From Alphaproteobacteria bacterium (GTDB taxonomy: Bacteria; Pseudomonadota; Alphaproteobacteria; Kiloniellales; J153), in contig RFLL01000141.1 of assembly GCA_003693905.1 (NCBI GenBank), forward strand, positions 1-8,674: DNA of 8,674 nucleotides. The letters are read 5' to 3'. Numbering within the stretch: the stretch's first letter is position 1; each line of letters starts with the position of its first letter. Below are positions 1-6,380 of the stretch, piece by piece. Position numbers and translations under genes: made by a program. The notes beneath the pieces are model-generated. The model saw only the letters and a program-made list of their open reading frames with translations. It did not search any database and was not told the origin of the DNA.

Positions 1-1
1 C

Positions 2-373
2 GGCCACCCGGCGCCGGGGATTCTCAGCGTCACCCGCCACCCCGCCCTGTGGGGCTTTGCGCTATGGGCGCTGTCCCACCTCGCCGTCAACGGCGACGGC
101 GCCAGCATGATTCTGATGGGCGGGATCCTGGTTCTCAGCCTGGGCGGCATGGCACATATCGACGTGCGGCGCGAGGAGGCCCTGGGCGCAGCGTGGGGGC
201 CGACCCGGCTGACCACCAGCGTGGTGCCGTTCGCCGCCATTCTCAGCGGGCACACGCGCTTCGACTGGCGCGGAATCGGCTGGCAGCGCCCGGTCGTCGG
301 GCTGATTCTCTATGTCGTGTTGATGCACGCCCACGAAACCCTGATCGGCGTCAGCGCCCTGCCGGTACCGTAG
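2..373 (+). CDS. NnrU family membrane protein, C-terminal part (5' end outside window)
   Basis: The frame is open from base 2 and ends at TAG 371-373, giving 123 residues of a longer integral membrane protein. The visible part begins near GHPAPGILSVTRHP and continues with LWGFALWALSHL. This RHP...LWGFALWA...HL pattern, followed by a hydrophobic stretch ending in a basic HIDVRR loop, is the signature I associate with the NnrU family. About four hydrophobic segments are visible: around LWGFALWALSHLAV, MILMGGILVLSLGGM, LTTSVVPFAAILSG and VGLILYVVLMHAHETLIG. NnrU was named from nitrite/nitric oxide reductase gene clusters, but many members lie away from denitrification genes and have no assigned function. 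No denitrification gene is visible here. It ends 16 nt before the convergent argG stop codon. The family call is fairly sure; the role is unknown. Confidence 0.8.
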   Translation, partial: GHPAPGILSVTRHPALWGFALWALSHLAVNGDGASMILMGGILVLSLGGMAHIDVRREEALGAAWGPTRLTTSVVPFAAILSGHTRFDWRGIGWQRPVVGLILYVVLMHAHETLIGVSALPVP

Positions 374-389
374 GGAAAGCGGCTCCCGT

Positions 390-1604
<1,215 letters not shown>

Positions 1605-1679
1605 CGCCGATCCGCCTTGAATCGTCTCGCTCTGCCATCACCCTCGAGGCCGGCCGCGCCCGCGGGGCAGGCGGCGCGG

Positions 1680-1707
1680 AGTATAGGCGCCGCCCGATCG
1701 GGGGCAA
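1680..1707 (-). promoter_or_regulatory. Candidate sigma-70 promoter of argG
   Basis: On the minus strand, TTGCCC (plus positions 1702-1707; 4 of 6 match TTGACA) is followed after 16 bases by TATACT (1680-1685; 5 of 6 match TATAAT). Transcription would begin near 1673, giving a leader of about 69 nt before the argG ATG at 1604. The -35 hexamer lies inside the inverted repeat at 1698-1714. Spacing and sequence are good for a G+C-rich region, but this is prediction from consensus only. Confidence 0.55.
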
Positions 1708-1714
1708 GCCCCGA
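1698..1714. repeat. Inverted repeat covering the argG -35 region
   Basis: TCGGGG (1698-1703) and CCCCGA (1709-1714) are perfect complements around the 5-base centre GCAAG. The repeat overlaps the predicted argG -35 hexamer at 1702-1707, so it could be an operator. It lies upstream of both predicted transcription starts, which argues against a role as an RNA hairpin of either gene. Short G+C-rich inverted repeats occur by chance in such DNA, so the role is uncertain. Confidence 0.35.
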
Positions 1715-1747
1715 CACATCCGCTGCATCCGCGGGGCCAAAGTTTCG

Positions 1748-1776
1748 TTGCATTCCGCCGTCCAACCCCGTTTAAT
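1748..1776 (+). promoter_or_regulatory. Candidate sigma-70 promoter of csp
   Basis: TTGCAT (1748-1753; 3 of 6 with TTGACA, including the key TTG) is followed after exactly 17 bases by TTTAAT (1771-1776; 5 of 6 with TATAAT). Transcription would start near 1783, giving a leader of about 155 nt before the csp start codon. A leader of this length is typical of cspA-type genes. The -10 hexamer is exactly the 6-base loop of an inverted repeat, CCCCG (1766-1770) and CGGGG (1777-1781). Confidence 0.55.
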
Positions 1777-1782
1777 CGGGGA

Positions 1783-1937
1783 CGAGCGGGTTTTGGCAGC
1801 GATTTCCCTGAGCGCCGGGCGGGACGACCCATGTCCGTCCGGAAGCCCGGACGCCCTTCGATCTCCCTTGTTGAAGCTCGACCACGACGGCTCTCGTCGC
1901 AACCGGCGGGTGCCATGACTTTGCAAGGGATACGTAT
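1783..1937 (+). promoter_or_regulatory. Long structured 5' leader of csp with anti-Shine-Dalgarno element
   Basis: If transcription starts near 1783, the csp mRNA has a leader of about 155 nt. It contains a 7-bp hairpin with an AAGC loop (CGTCCGG 1836-1842, CCGGACG 1847-1853) and a 5-bp hairpin (CGACG 1885-1889, CGTCG 1895-1899). TCCCTTG at 1864-1870 is the exact complement of CAAGGGA at 1924-1930, which includes the ribosome site AAGGGA (1925-1930, 7 bases before the ATG); a U-G pair can extend it to 8 pairs. Two other CCCT tracts (1806-1809, 1854-1858) could compete for the same site. Long cspA leaders are known temperature-sensing elements in enterobacteria. I saw no clear copy of the enterobacterial cold box, and the switching role here is inference. 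Confidence 0.45.
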
Positions 1938-2147
1938 ATGCACAAAGGCACGATCAAGTGGTTCAACCCCGTCAAGGGCTACGGGTTCATTCAGCCCGAA
2001 GACGGCTCGAAGGATGTGTTCATCCACATCTCGGCCATGGAAAGCGCAGGTCTGTCCACCCTCCAGGAAGGCCAGGCGGTGGAATTCGACATGGTGCGTG
2101 ACAAGCGCGGACGCAATTCCGCCGGCAACCTGCGTCTGGTCGATTAG
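1938..2147 (+). CDS. Cold shock protein, CspA family
   Basis: This 69-residue single cold-shock domain is an OB-fold that binds single-stranded RNA and DNA and acts as an RNA chaperone in the cytoplasm. RNP1 is seen as KGYGFI at residues 13-18 and RNP2 as VFIHI at 27-31. The conserved opening GTIKWFNPVKGYGFI and the HIS-A-E-AGL segment with a QEGQ turn are all present. The C-terminus ends in the SAGNLRLV type common in alphaproteobacteria. The ATG at 1938 is preceded by AAGGGA with 7-base spacing. It is the first gene after a long leader and is followed 122 nt later by a prolyl isomerase gene on the same strand. Family members may be cold-induced, stationary-phase or constitutive; the long leader favours post-transcriptional control, but which type this is cannot be told from the protein. 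Confidence 0.96.
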   Translation: MHKGTIKWFNPVKGYGFIQPEDGSKDVFIHISAMESAGLSTLQEGQAVEFDMVRDKRGRNSAGNLRLVD

Positions 2148-2150
2148 AAC

Positions 2151-2178
2151 GCCCGCTCCACGAGCCGGAGGATCGGGC
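2151..2178 (+). terminator. Imperfect stem-loop just after csp
   Basis: Four bases after the csp stop, GCCCG-CTCC (2151-2159) can pair with GGAG (2167-2170) and CGGGC (2174-2178), leaving a 3-base GAT bulge and a 7-base loop. There is no T-run after it, so it is not a classical intrinsic terminator. It may protect the csp mRNA 3' end or partly stop transcription before the FKBP gene. Confidence 0.3.
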
Positions 2179-2269
2179 AGGACCGTACGAAGCGATGCGG
2201 GGCAGAACGATAGAAGGCACTGGGGGGGCATCGGGCCGCAGGGCCCACTGACAACTACGGAGAAGCTAT

Positions 2270-2698
2270 ATGACGAAAGCAGCGCAGGGCGATACCGTCC
2301 GCGTTCACTACACGGGCACTCTGAAGGACGGATCGCAGTTCGACTCCTCCGAGGGCCAGGAACCGATTACCGTCACCATCGGCGAAGGGCGCGTGATTCC
2401 CGGATTCGAGGAGGCCCTGGTCGGCATGGAGGCGGGCGAAAGCAAAACCGTCACCATCCCTGCCGACGAGGCCTACGGGCCGCACCGCAACGATCTGCTG
2501 CACAAGGTTTCGCGGGCGCAGGTGCCGCCGGAAATCGAGCTCGAGGTCGGGGGCGCGGTGTTCGTGCGCGGCCCCGAAGGCGAGCCGATCCGTCTGACCG
2601 TGGTTGCCCTCGACGACGAGACGGTGACCCTCGACGCCAACCATCCGCTGGCCGGCGAAGACCTGACCTTCCGCATCGAACTGGTCGAAAAGGTCTGA
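2270..2698 (+). CDS. FKBP-type peptidyl-prolyl isomerase, SlyD/SlpA-like
   Basis: This 142-residue cytoplasmic prolyl cis-trans isomerase and probable folding chaperone has FKBP landmarks in order: VHYTGTLKDG (12-21), FDSS (24-27), VIPGFEEAL (42-50) and AYG (68-70). An inserted flap of SlyD type then runs from about residue 71 to 118, and the chain closes with NHPLAG (124-129) and DLTFRIELVEKV. This SlyD closing motif separates it from the single-domain human FKBP12 type. It lacks the His/Cys-rich metal-binding tail of E. coli SlyD, so the nickel-delivery role should not be carried over. The ATG at 2270 is preceded by GGAGAAG (2259-2265). A small inverted repeat (GGGCC 2233-2237, GGCCC 2242-2246) lies in its leader. 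It may be read through from csp; no separate promoter was recognised. It converges on rlmN. Confidence 0.93.
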   Translation: MTKAAQGDTVRVHYTGTLKDGSQFDSSEGQEPITVTIGEGRVIPGFEEALVGMEAGESKTVTIPADEAYGPHRNDLLHKVSRAQVPPEIELEVGGAVFVRGPEGEPIRLTVVALDDETVTLDANHPLAGEDLTFRIELVEKV

Positions 2699-2734
2699 GC
2701 GCCCACCCCCACCAATCCTGATCACACCTGTCGT

Positions 2735-2773
2735 TCCCCGGGTCGATCCGTCCTTGCGCCGGCGGCCCGGGGA
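2735..2773. terminator. Candidate bidirectional hairpin between the FKBP gene and rlmN
   Basis: TCCCCGGG (2735-2742) and CCCGGGGA (2766-2773) form a perfect 8-bp stem around a 23-base loop. It fills the short gap between two converging genes and directly abuts the rlmN stop codon at 2774-2776. Placement suits a shared terminator. No T-run follows on either strand, and each arm is itself partly palindromic, so the assignment is moderate to weak. Confidence 0.4.
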
Positions 2774-3916
2774 TCAGGCCGGTGCGGTCAGCCTGTCGCG
2801 TTCGCTCTTTTTCAGGCGGCGGCTGGCGCTTCTGAGCTGCCCGCAGGCGGCCATGATGTCGCGCCCGCGCGGCGCGCGCACCGGAGCCGCCAGATGGGCC
2901 TCGTTGAGGATCCGGGCGAACCGTTCGATCGCCATCGCCGAGGCGCATTCGTAGGGTGCCCCCGGCCACGGGTTGAACGGGATCAGGTTGACCTTGGCCG
3001 GGATTCCCTCCAGCAGACGCACCAGCGCCCGGGCATCGGCGGGGCTGTCGTTGACGCCCTTCAGCATCACGTACTCGAAGGTGATGCGCCGCGCGTTGTG
3101 AACCCCGGGATAGGCCCGGCAGGCCGCCATCAGCTCGCGCAGCGGGTATTTGCGGTTGATCGGCACCAGAACATCGCGCAATTCGTCGCTCACCGCATGC
3201 AATGACACCGCCAGATTGACGCCCAGCTCGGCGCCGCAGCGGGCCATCATCGGCACCACGCCGGAGGTCGAAAGCGTGATCTTGCGCTTGGAAAAGCTGA
3301 GCCCCTCCGGATGCATCAGGATGCGCAGCGCCTTGGCCACGTTGTCGTAGTTGTACAGCGGCTCGCCCATGCCCATGAGGACCAGGTTGGTCACCTGCCG
3401 CTCGTCGGCCCGGGCCCCCCAGTCGCCCAGTTCATCACGTGCCAGCATGACCTGGGCCACGATTTCCGCCGCCGACAGATTACGGACCAGCCGCTGCGTC
3501 CCGGTGTGGCAGAAACGGCAGGTCAGGGTGCACCCGACCTGACTCGACACGCACAGGGTGCCACGGTCATCGTCGGGAATATGGACGGTCTCGATTTCCT
3601 GAGCGTCGCCAAGACGCAGAAGCCACTTGCGCGTGCCGTCGACGGAGGCCTGGGCCGTCGCCACCGCCGGACGCCGGATCGTGAAGCGCTCGGCCAGGCG
3701 CGCCCGGAACGTTTTCGACAACGACGTCATGGCGGCAAAGTCGGTGGCGCCGCGGTGGTAGATCCAGTGCCACAACTGGCGGGCGCGAAACGCCGGTTCA
3801 CCCATCGCCGCCACCGCCTCGGCCAGCTCGGCGCGCGACAGGCCGACCAGGTTGCGCGGCCGGGCCCCGTCCTCGACCGGCGGCGCGAAGGCGCGGACGT
3901 GTTCAAGCGTGCTCAT
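2774..3916 (-). CDS. rlmN: Dual-specificity 23S rRNA A2503 / tRNA A37 C2-methyltransferase RlmN
   Basis: This radical SAM enzyme adds a methyl group to C2 of adenosine 2503 in 23S rRNA and, in E. coli, also of A37 in some tRNAs. Counted from the ATG at 3914-3916, the protein has 380 residues, close to the usual length. The iron-sulphur cluster motif CxxxCxxC is at C129, C133 and C136. The additional conserved Cys of the family is C122, and the C-terminal catalytic Cys that carries the methylene intermediate is C358 in MAACGQL. The family segments [30 protein letters not shown] and [10 protein letters not shown] are also seen. A GTG directly upstream (3917-3919) is an alternative start. I prefer the ATG because a perfect TATAAT places the transcript start on it and there is no Shine-Dalgarno sequence. 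It lies downstream of the IalB-family gene on the same strand. Confidence 0.97.
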   Translation of the reverse strand: MSTLEHVRAFAPPVEDGARPRNLVGLSRAELAEAVAAMGEPAFRARQLWHWIYHRGATDFAAMTSLSKTFRARLAERFTIRRPAVATAQASVDGTRKWLLRLGDAQEIETVHIPDDDRGTLCVSSQVGCTLTCRFCHTGTQRLVRNLSAAEIVAQVMLARDELGDWGARADERQVTNLVLMGMGEPLYNYDNVAKALRILMHPEGLSFSKRKITLSTSGVVPMMARCGAELGVNLAVSLHAVSDELRDVLVPINRKYPLRELMAACRAYPGVHNARRITFEYVMLKGVNDSPADARALVRLLEGIPAKVNLIPFNPWPGAPYECASAMAIERFARILNEAHLAAPVRAPRGRDIMAACGQLRSASRRLKKSERDRLTAPA

Positions 3917-3923
3917 CACATGA

Positions 3924-3952
3924 ATTATACGGGCCGGGCGTGGATCGGCGAA
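3924..3952 (-). promoter_or_regulatory. Candidate promoter of rlmN, predicting a leaderless mRNA
   Basis: On the minus strand a perfect TATAAT lies at 3924-3929. With 17-base spacing, the -35 position holds TTCGCC (3947-3952), a weak match (3 of 6). The distance from TATAAT to the ATG at 3916 is 7 bases, so the expected transcription start falls on or next to the first base of the start codon. No Shine-Dalgarno sequence is seen upstream, which agrees with leaderless translation. Confidence 0.5.
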
Positions 3953-3959
3953 AGCCCGG
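3934..3959. repeat. Inverted repeat between the IalB-family gene and rlmN
   Basis: CCGGGC (3934-3939) and GCCCGG (3954-3959) are perfect complements around 14 bases. The repeat lies between the IalB-family stop codon and the rlmN -10 element, and spans the predicted -35. It could end IalB-family transcription or act as an operator. No T-run follows. The sequence does not decide between these. Confidence 0.3.
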
Positions 3960-3974
3960 AGGACGATCCCGGCC

Positions 3975-4529
3975 TCACAGCCCGCACGCCTTGGTGATCG
4001 TACGGTAGGTTTTGGTGAACCCGTTCAGGGAATAGGTATCGGTGGTCAGGGTTCCGCGGGCGGAGGTGCCCTTCACAACCATCGTCCGGCCCTTGATCAT
4101 CGCCTGAACCAGGGCCTTGTCGGCCGCCGCATCGGGCGCCCAGGCGCTGTCCTTGTCGGTGAACAGCCGGAACGTCCTGTCGCCGATGATGACCTTGACC
4201 TCGCTGTCCTTCTTGTAGGTATAGCCGGCGATGATGCTGACCTCGTCGCGGACCTTTTCCGCCGGACGATGGGTGACAATGGCATAGACGTCGCCGCGCT
4301 TGGTGTATTTGCCTTCCGATTTCTTGGGCATGCTCGCCATGTAGCAGACCGTATTTCCCTTTTCCTTGAACTTGTAGGCCGACCAGTCGCCGAAATCGCC
4401 CAGGCGGGTGATCCCCTGGGCCGCACCCGGTGCGGGCAGGGCCGCCGCAAGAACGGCTACGACAAGGACGAGCGACGAAAACGAGGCGACGAACGGACGA
4501 AGATGGCGAAGGCGAAGCGTGGCAAGCAT
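3975..4529 (-). CDS. Secreted invasion-associated locus B (IalB) family protein
   Basis: This is a 184-residue exported protein. The N-terminus is basic (RLRHLRP), followed by a hydrophobic core at about 16-31 and a likely signal peptidase I site near PGAAQ (residues 34-38), so the mature form should be periplasmic, about 147 residues. The mature part has the family pattern: FGDW (46-49), [20 protein letters not shown] (59-78), [12 protein letters not shown] (81-92) and [20 protein letters not shown] (152-171). Two cysteines, C62 and C182, may form a disulphide. IalB was named in Bartonella for its effect on red-cell invasion, but the family is widespread in free-living alphaproteobacteria and its molecular function is not established; invasion should not be inferred here. 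It lies downstream of the TrmH-family gene and 58 bases upstream of rlmN, on the same strand. Its ribosome site is weak (GGGA). Confidence 0.9.
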   Translation of the reverse strand: MLATLRLRHLRPFVASFSSLVLVVAVLAAALPAPGAAQGITRLGDFGDWSAYKFKEKGNTVCYMASMPKKSEGKYTKRGDVYAIVTHRPAEKVRDEVSIIAGYTYKKDSEVKVIIGDRTFRLFTDKDSAWAPDAAADKALVQAMIKGRTMVVKGTSARGTLTTDTYSLNGFTKTYRTITKACGL

Positions 4530-4580
4530 GACGATCCCGTTTATTTCATTTCCCGCATGGAACCAGAATCATTGACGTCC

Positions 4581-4604
4581 CGCACGTCCGGTCGCGGACA
4601 CGCG
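4581..4604. repeat. Inverted repeat between the TrmH-family gene and the IalB-family gene
   Basis: GTCCG (4586-4590) and CGGAC (4595-4599) pair around GTCG. CGC (4581-4583) and GCG (4602-4604) add a second short stem beyond an AC/AC internal mismatch. It sits in the 103-base gap after the TrmH-family stop codon and could weakly terminate or process that transcript. No T-run follows, and no convincing IalB-family promoter was seen in the rest of the gap. Confidence 0.25.
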
Positions 4605-4632
4605 AGAGACGCAGCGCAGGGGGACATGGAAC

Positions 4633-5181
4633 TCAGGCATCCTTCGATGCTCCCGCGTGGCGGCGGATGACCGGCGCACCGCGCACGTGCGGCGGCGGTG
4701 GTTCGGGCCGCGCCCGCGGATTGAGTGGTCGGCGCGCAAAGCGGCCGAGACTGAGCATGCGGTCGTACATGACGATGGCCCCTGCCACGCCGACATTGAC
4801 GCAGAATTTGGTCGGAATCTTGACCACATGATCGCAGCGTGCAATCAGCGCCGGCGACAAGCTGCCGCGTTCCGGCCCCAGAACATAAGCCGCCGCCATG
4901 GGGTGAGGGAAGCTCGGCAGGTCGATCGCATCGTCGCTCAGCTCCACGCCGACCAGCGCACATCCGCGCGGCAGGGTCAGCTCATCGGCGCCGTGATAGA
5001 CGTAAAGCGGCAGATGCTGGCTCGAATCCGAGGTATCGGAGGCCCGCGTTTCCTCCACCGCGAAAGCCGGGTCGACGACGAAAAAGAAGCTGGCGCCGAA
5101 GGCATGGGCCGAGCGCATGAGGTTGCCCAGGTTCAGCGGCTTGCTGATGCCCTCAACTCCGATCGCGAAATATCCACGCAT
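4633..5181 (-). CDS. TrmH/SpoU family RNA 2'-O-ribose methyltransferase
   Basis: This is a SPOUT-class methyltransferase with a C-terminal trefoil knot that binds SAM and methylates ribose 2'-OH in tRNA or rRNA; the target base cannot be read from the sequence. Counted from the ATG at 5179-5181 it has 182 residues. SpoU motif 1 is LNLGNLMRSAHAFGA (16-30, with N20 and R23), motif 2 is LGPERGSLSPALI (101-113), and motif 3 is FCVNVGVAGAIVMYDR (126-141). The tail after about residue 150 is rich in Pro and Arg and probably unstructured. I chose this start because MRGYFAIGVEGISKPLN is the natural start of the fold and AAGG lies about 10 bases upstream. The same frame is open a further 39 codons upstream, but that stretch looks unrelated to the family. 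The gene diverges from the asparaginase gene. Confidence 0.9.
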   Translation of the reverse strand: MRGYFAIGVEGISKPLNLGNLMRSAHAFGASFFFVVDPAFAVEETRASDTSDSSQHLPLYVYHGADELTLPRGCALVGVELSDDAIDLPSFPHPMAAAYVLGPERGSLSPALIARCDHVVKIPTKFCVNVGVAGAIVMYDRMLSLGRFARRPLNPRARPEPPPPHVRGAPVIRRHAGASKDA

Positions 5182-5191
5182 GGCGCGAAAC

Positions 5192-5219
5192 CTTGCATGG
5201 GCAGGTGGACCGGTGCAAG
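5192..5219. repeat. Inverted repeat in the TrmH/asparaginase divergent region
   Basis: CTTGCA (5192-5197) and TGCAAG (5214-5219) are perfect 6-base complements whose centres are 22 bases apart, about two helix turns, as expected of a dimer-binding operator. The left arm overlaps the presumed TrmH-family ribosome site (minus-strand AAGG, plus 5191-5194), so pairing in the mRNA could also hide it. A second short palindrome, CGGGA/TCCCG, is at 5244-5255. No convincing -35/-10 pair was found for either gene in the 119-base gap 5182-5300. Confidence 0.3.
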
Positions 5220-5300
5220 TTTGAAGGTACGGGCGTGCGTGGACGGGAAGTCCCGGCGCCTTGTCGTGCGCCTGGATCACCCTGCGTGAGATGCCCACAC

Positions 5301-6380
5301 GTGTGTGACAGAACCGACTCCGACAACGCCCCGGCCCGGGTCGCGGGCGATCAGGGTATCCTGCGCGCCGGTGCCGCGCCCCTCGCCCCTCCGGTCATCG
5401 TCGAGGTGACCCGCGGGGCCATGGTCGAAAGCCGTCACCGGGTTGCCATCGCCGTGGTCGATGCCGGCGGGCACGTGGTACTGGCGCGCGGCGATGTCGA
5501 GCGGCCGATCTATCCGCGATCGGCGATCAAGCCGCTTCAGGCCCTGCCGTTGATCGAAACCGGGGCGGCCGCGGCCTTTACCCTCGACGACCGGGCGCTG
5601 GCCCTGGCCTGTGCCAGCCACAACGGCGAACCGCGCCATACCGAAGTCGTCGAAGCCTGGCTGCGCCGCATCGGCTGCACCGTCGCGGACCTGGAATGCG
5701 GCGTTCACCCGCCTTACCACCGGCCGACGGCCGAAGCGCTGATCCGCGCCGGCCAGGCGCCAAGTGCGCTGCACAACAACTGTTCCGGCAAACACGCCGG
5801 ATTCCTCACCGTCGCCCGCCACCTCGACGTGCCGACGCGCGGCTACATCCGCTTTGAGCATCCGGTGCAGCAACGGGTCCTCGGTGTGCTCGAAGCGATG
5901 ACCGGCCTCGATCTCGGCGCCGCGCCGCGCGGCATCGACGGCTGCGGCATCCCGGTGATCGGCATCCCTCTCGGCAATCTGGCATTGGCCATGGCGCGGT
6001 TTGCCGATCCGCACGATCAGCCGCAGGTGCGCCAGGATGCCTGTACGCGCCTGCGCGCCGCCATGACGGGCGAACCGTTCATGGTCGCCGGCAGCGGACG
6101 ATTCTGCACCCGCGCCATCGAGGCCGCGGACGCCCGGGCCGTGGTCAAGACCGGAGCCGAAGGCGTGTTCTGCGCGGCGATCCCGGACTCCGGGCTGGGC
6201 ATCGCCCTCAAGGTCGAGGACGGCGCCACCCGGGCCGCCGAGGTGGCCATGGCCGCAGCCCTGATCCGCTTCGGGGTGCCGGGGATAGAGGCCGCCGGCC
6301 TGCACCGGACCCCGCTCCACAATCGGGCCGGCACGCGCGTGGGCGAGGTGCGCATCGCCGGCGGAGCGGCGGGCCTGTGA
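5301..6380 (+). CDS. L-asparaginase, Rhizobium etli (thermolabile) type
   Basis: The product hydrolyses L-asparagine to aspartate and ammonia, in the family that is unrelated to the E. coli AnsA/AnsB enzymes. The conserved body begins at VIVEVTRGAMVESRH. From a GTG start at 5301 (359 residues), landmarks are RSAIK (73-77, with the Ser/Lys pair typical of the catalytic site), CASHNGE (104-110), NCSGKH (160-165) and DGCGIP (213-218). C161, K164 and C215 match the Cys/Lys/Cys set that binds zinc in the R. etli enzyme. The start is uncertain: the frame stays open upstream to a TTG at 5193, with another GTG at 5286, and no strong ribosome site fits any of them. The only ATG near the fold, in RGAMVES, would cut into the conserved strand. 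It has no signal peptide, so it is probably cytoplasmic. The stop overlaps the next gene's GTG by 4 bases, suggesting translational coupling. Confidence 0.9.
   Translation: MCDRTDSDNAPARVAGDQGILRAGAAPLAPPVIVEVTRGAMVESRHRVAIAVVDAGGHVVLARGDVERPIYPRSAIKPLQALPLIETGAAAAFTLDDRALALACASHNGEPRHTEVVEAWLRRIGCTVADLECGVHPPYHRPTAEALIRAGQAPSALHNNCSGKHAGFLTVARHLDVPTRGYIRFEHPVQQRVLGVLEAMTGLDLGAAPRGIDGCGIPVIGIPLGNLALAMARFADPHDQPQVRQDACTRLRAAMTGEPFMVAGSGRFCTRAIEAADARAVVKTGAEGVFCAAIPDSGLGIALKVEDGATRAAEVAMAAALIRFGVPGIEAAGLHRTPLHNRAGTRVGEVRIAGGAAGL

Larger units (their letters stand above)
1605..1937. other. Divergent control region between argG and csp
   Basis: This 333-base stretch has no credible gene. It holds a candidate argG promoter reading left (1680-1707), a candidate csp promoter reading right (1748-1776), three G+C-rich inverted repeats (1698-1714, 1766-1781, 1836-1853), a smaller one (1885-1899), and the Shine-Dalgarno sequences of both genes at its edges. 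The two promoters are back to back, about 40 bases apart, so a protein bound between 1698 and 1781 could affect both. An ATG at 1831 opens a long frame that runs through csp out of phase. It has no ribosome site and is judged spurious. Confidence 0.7.

Noticed and set aside
1611..1674. Possible pairing of the argG ribosome site AGGCGG with CCGCCT near the transcript start
   Set aside because: The complement falls at the predicted first bases of the mRNA, the match is only 6 G+C-rich bases, and such matches are common by chance here.
1831..2721. A 296-codon plus-strand frame covering csp and the FKBP gene
   Set aside because: It is out of phase with two clearly conserved genes and has no ribosome site; the Arg/Ser/Pro-rich translation is typical of shadows.
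3311..3997. A 228-codon plus-strand frame opposite rlmN
   Set aside because: It is antisense to a gene with all catalytic cysteines intact, with no family features of its own.
4541..4963. A 140-codon minus-strand frame overlapping the 3' part of the TrmH-family gene and the gap before the IalB-family gene
   Set aside because: It lies in a different frame from the SpoU motifs and is Arg/Cys-rich with no recognisable domain.
5193..5249. A TTGCAT (5193) and a TTGAAG (5221) as -35 elements for the asparaginase operon
   Set aside because: At 17-base spacing the -10 positions read CAAGTT and CGGGAA, too poor to call a promoter.
5277..6320. A 347-codon minus-strand open frame opposite the asparaginase gene
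   Set aside because: It is rich in Gly, Arg, Asp and Ala, has no recognisable fold and mirrors the codon pattern of the conserved gene on the other strand.
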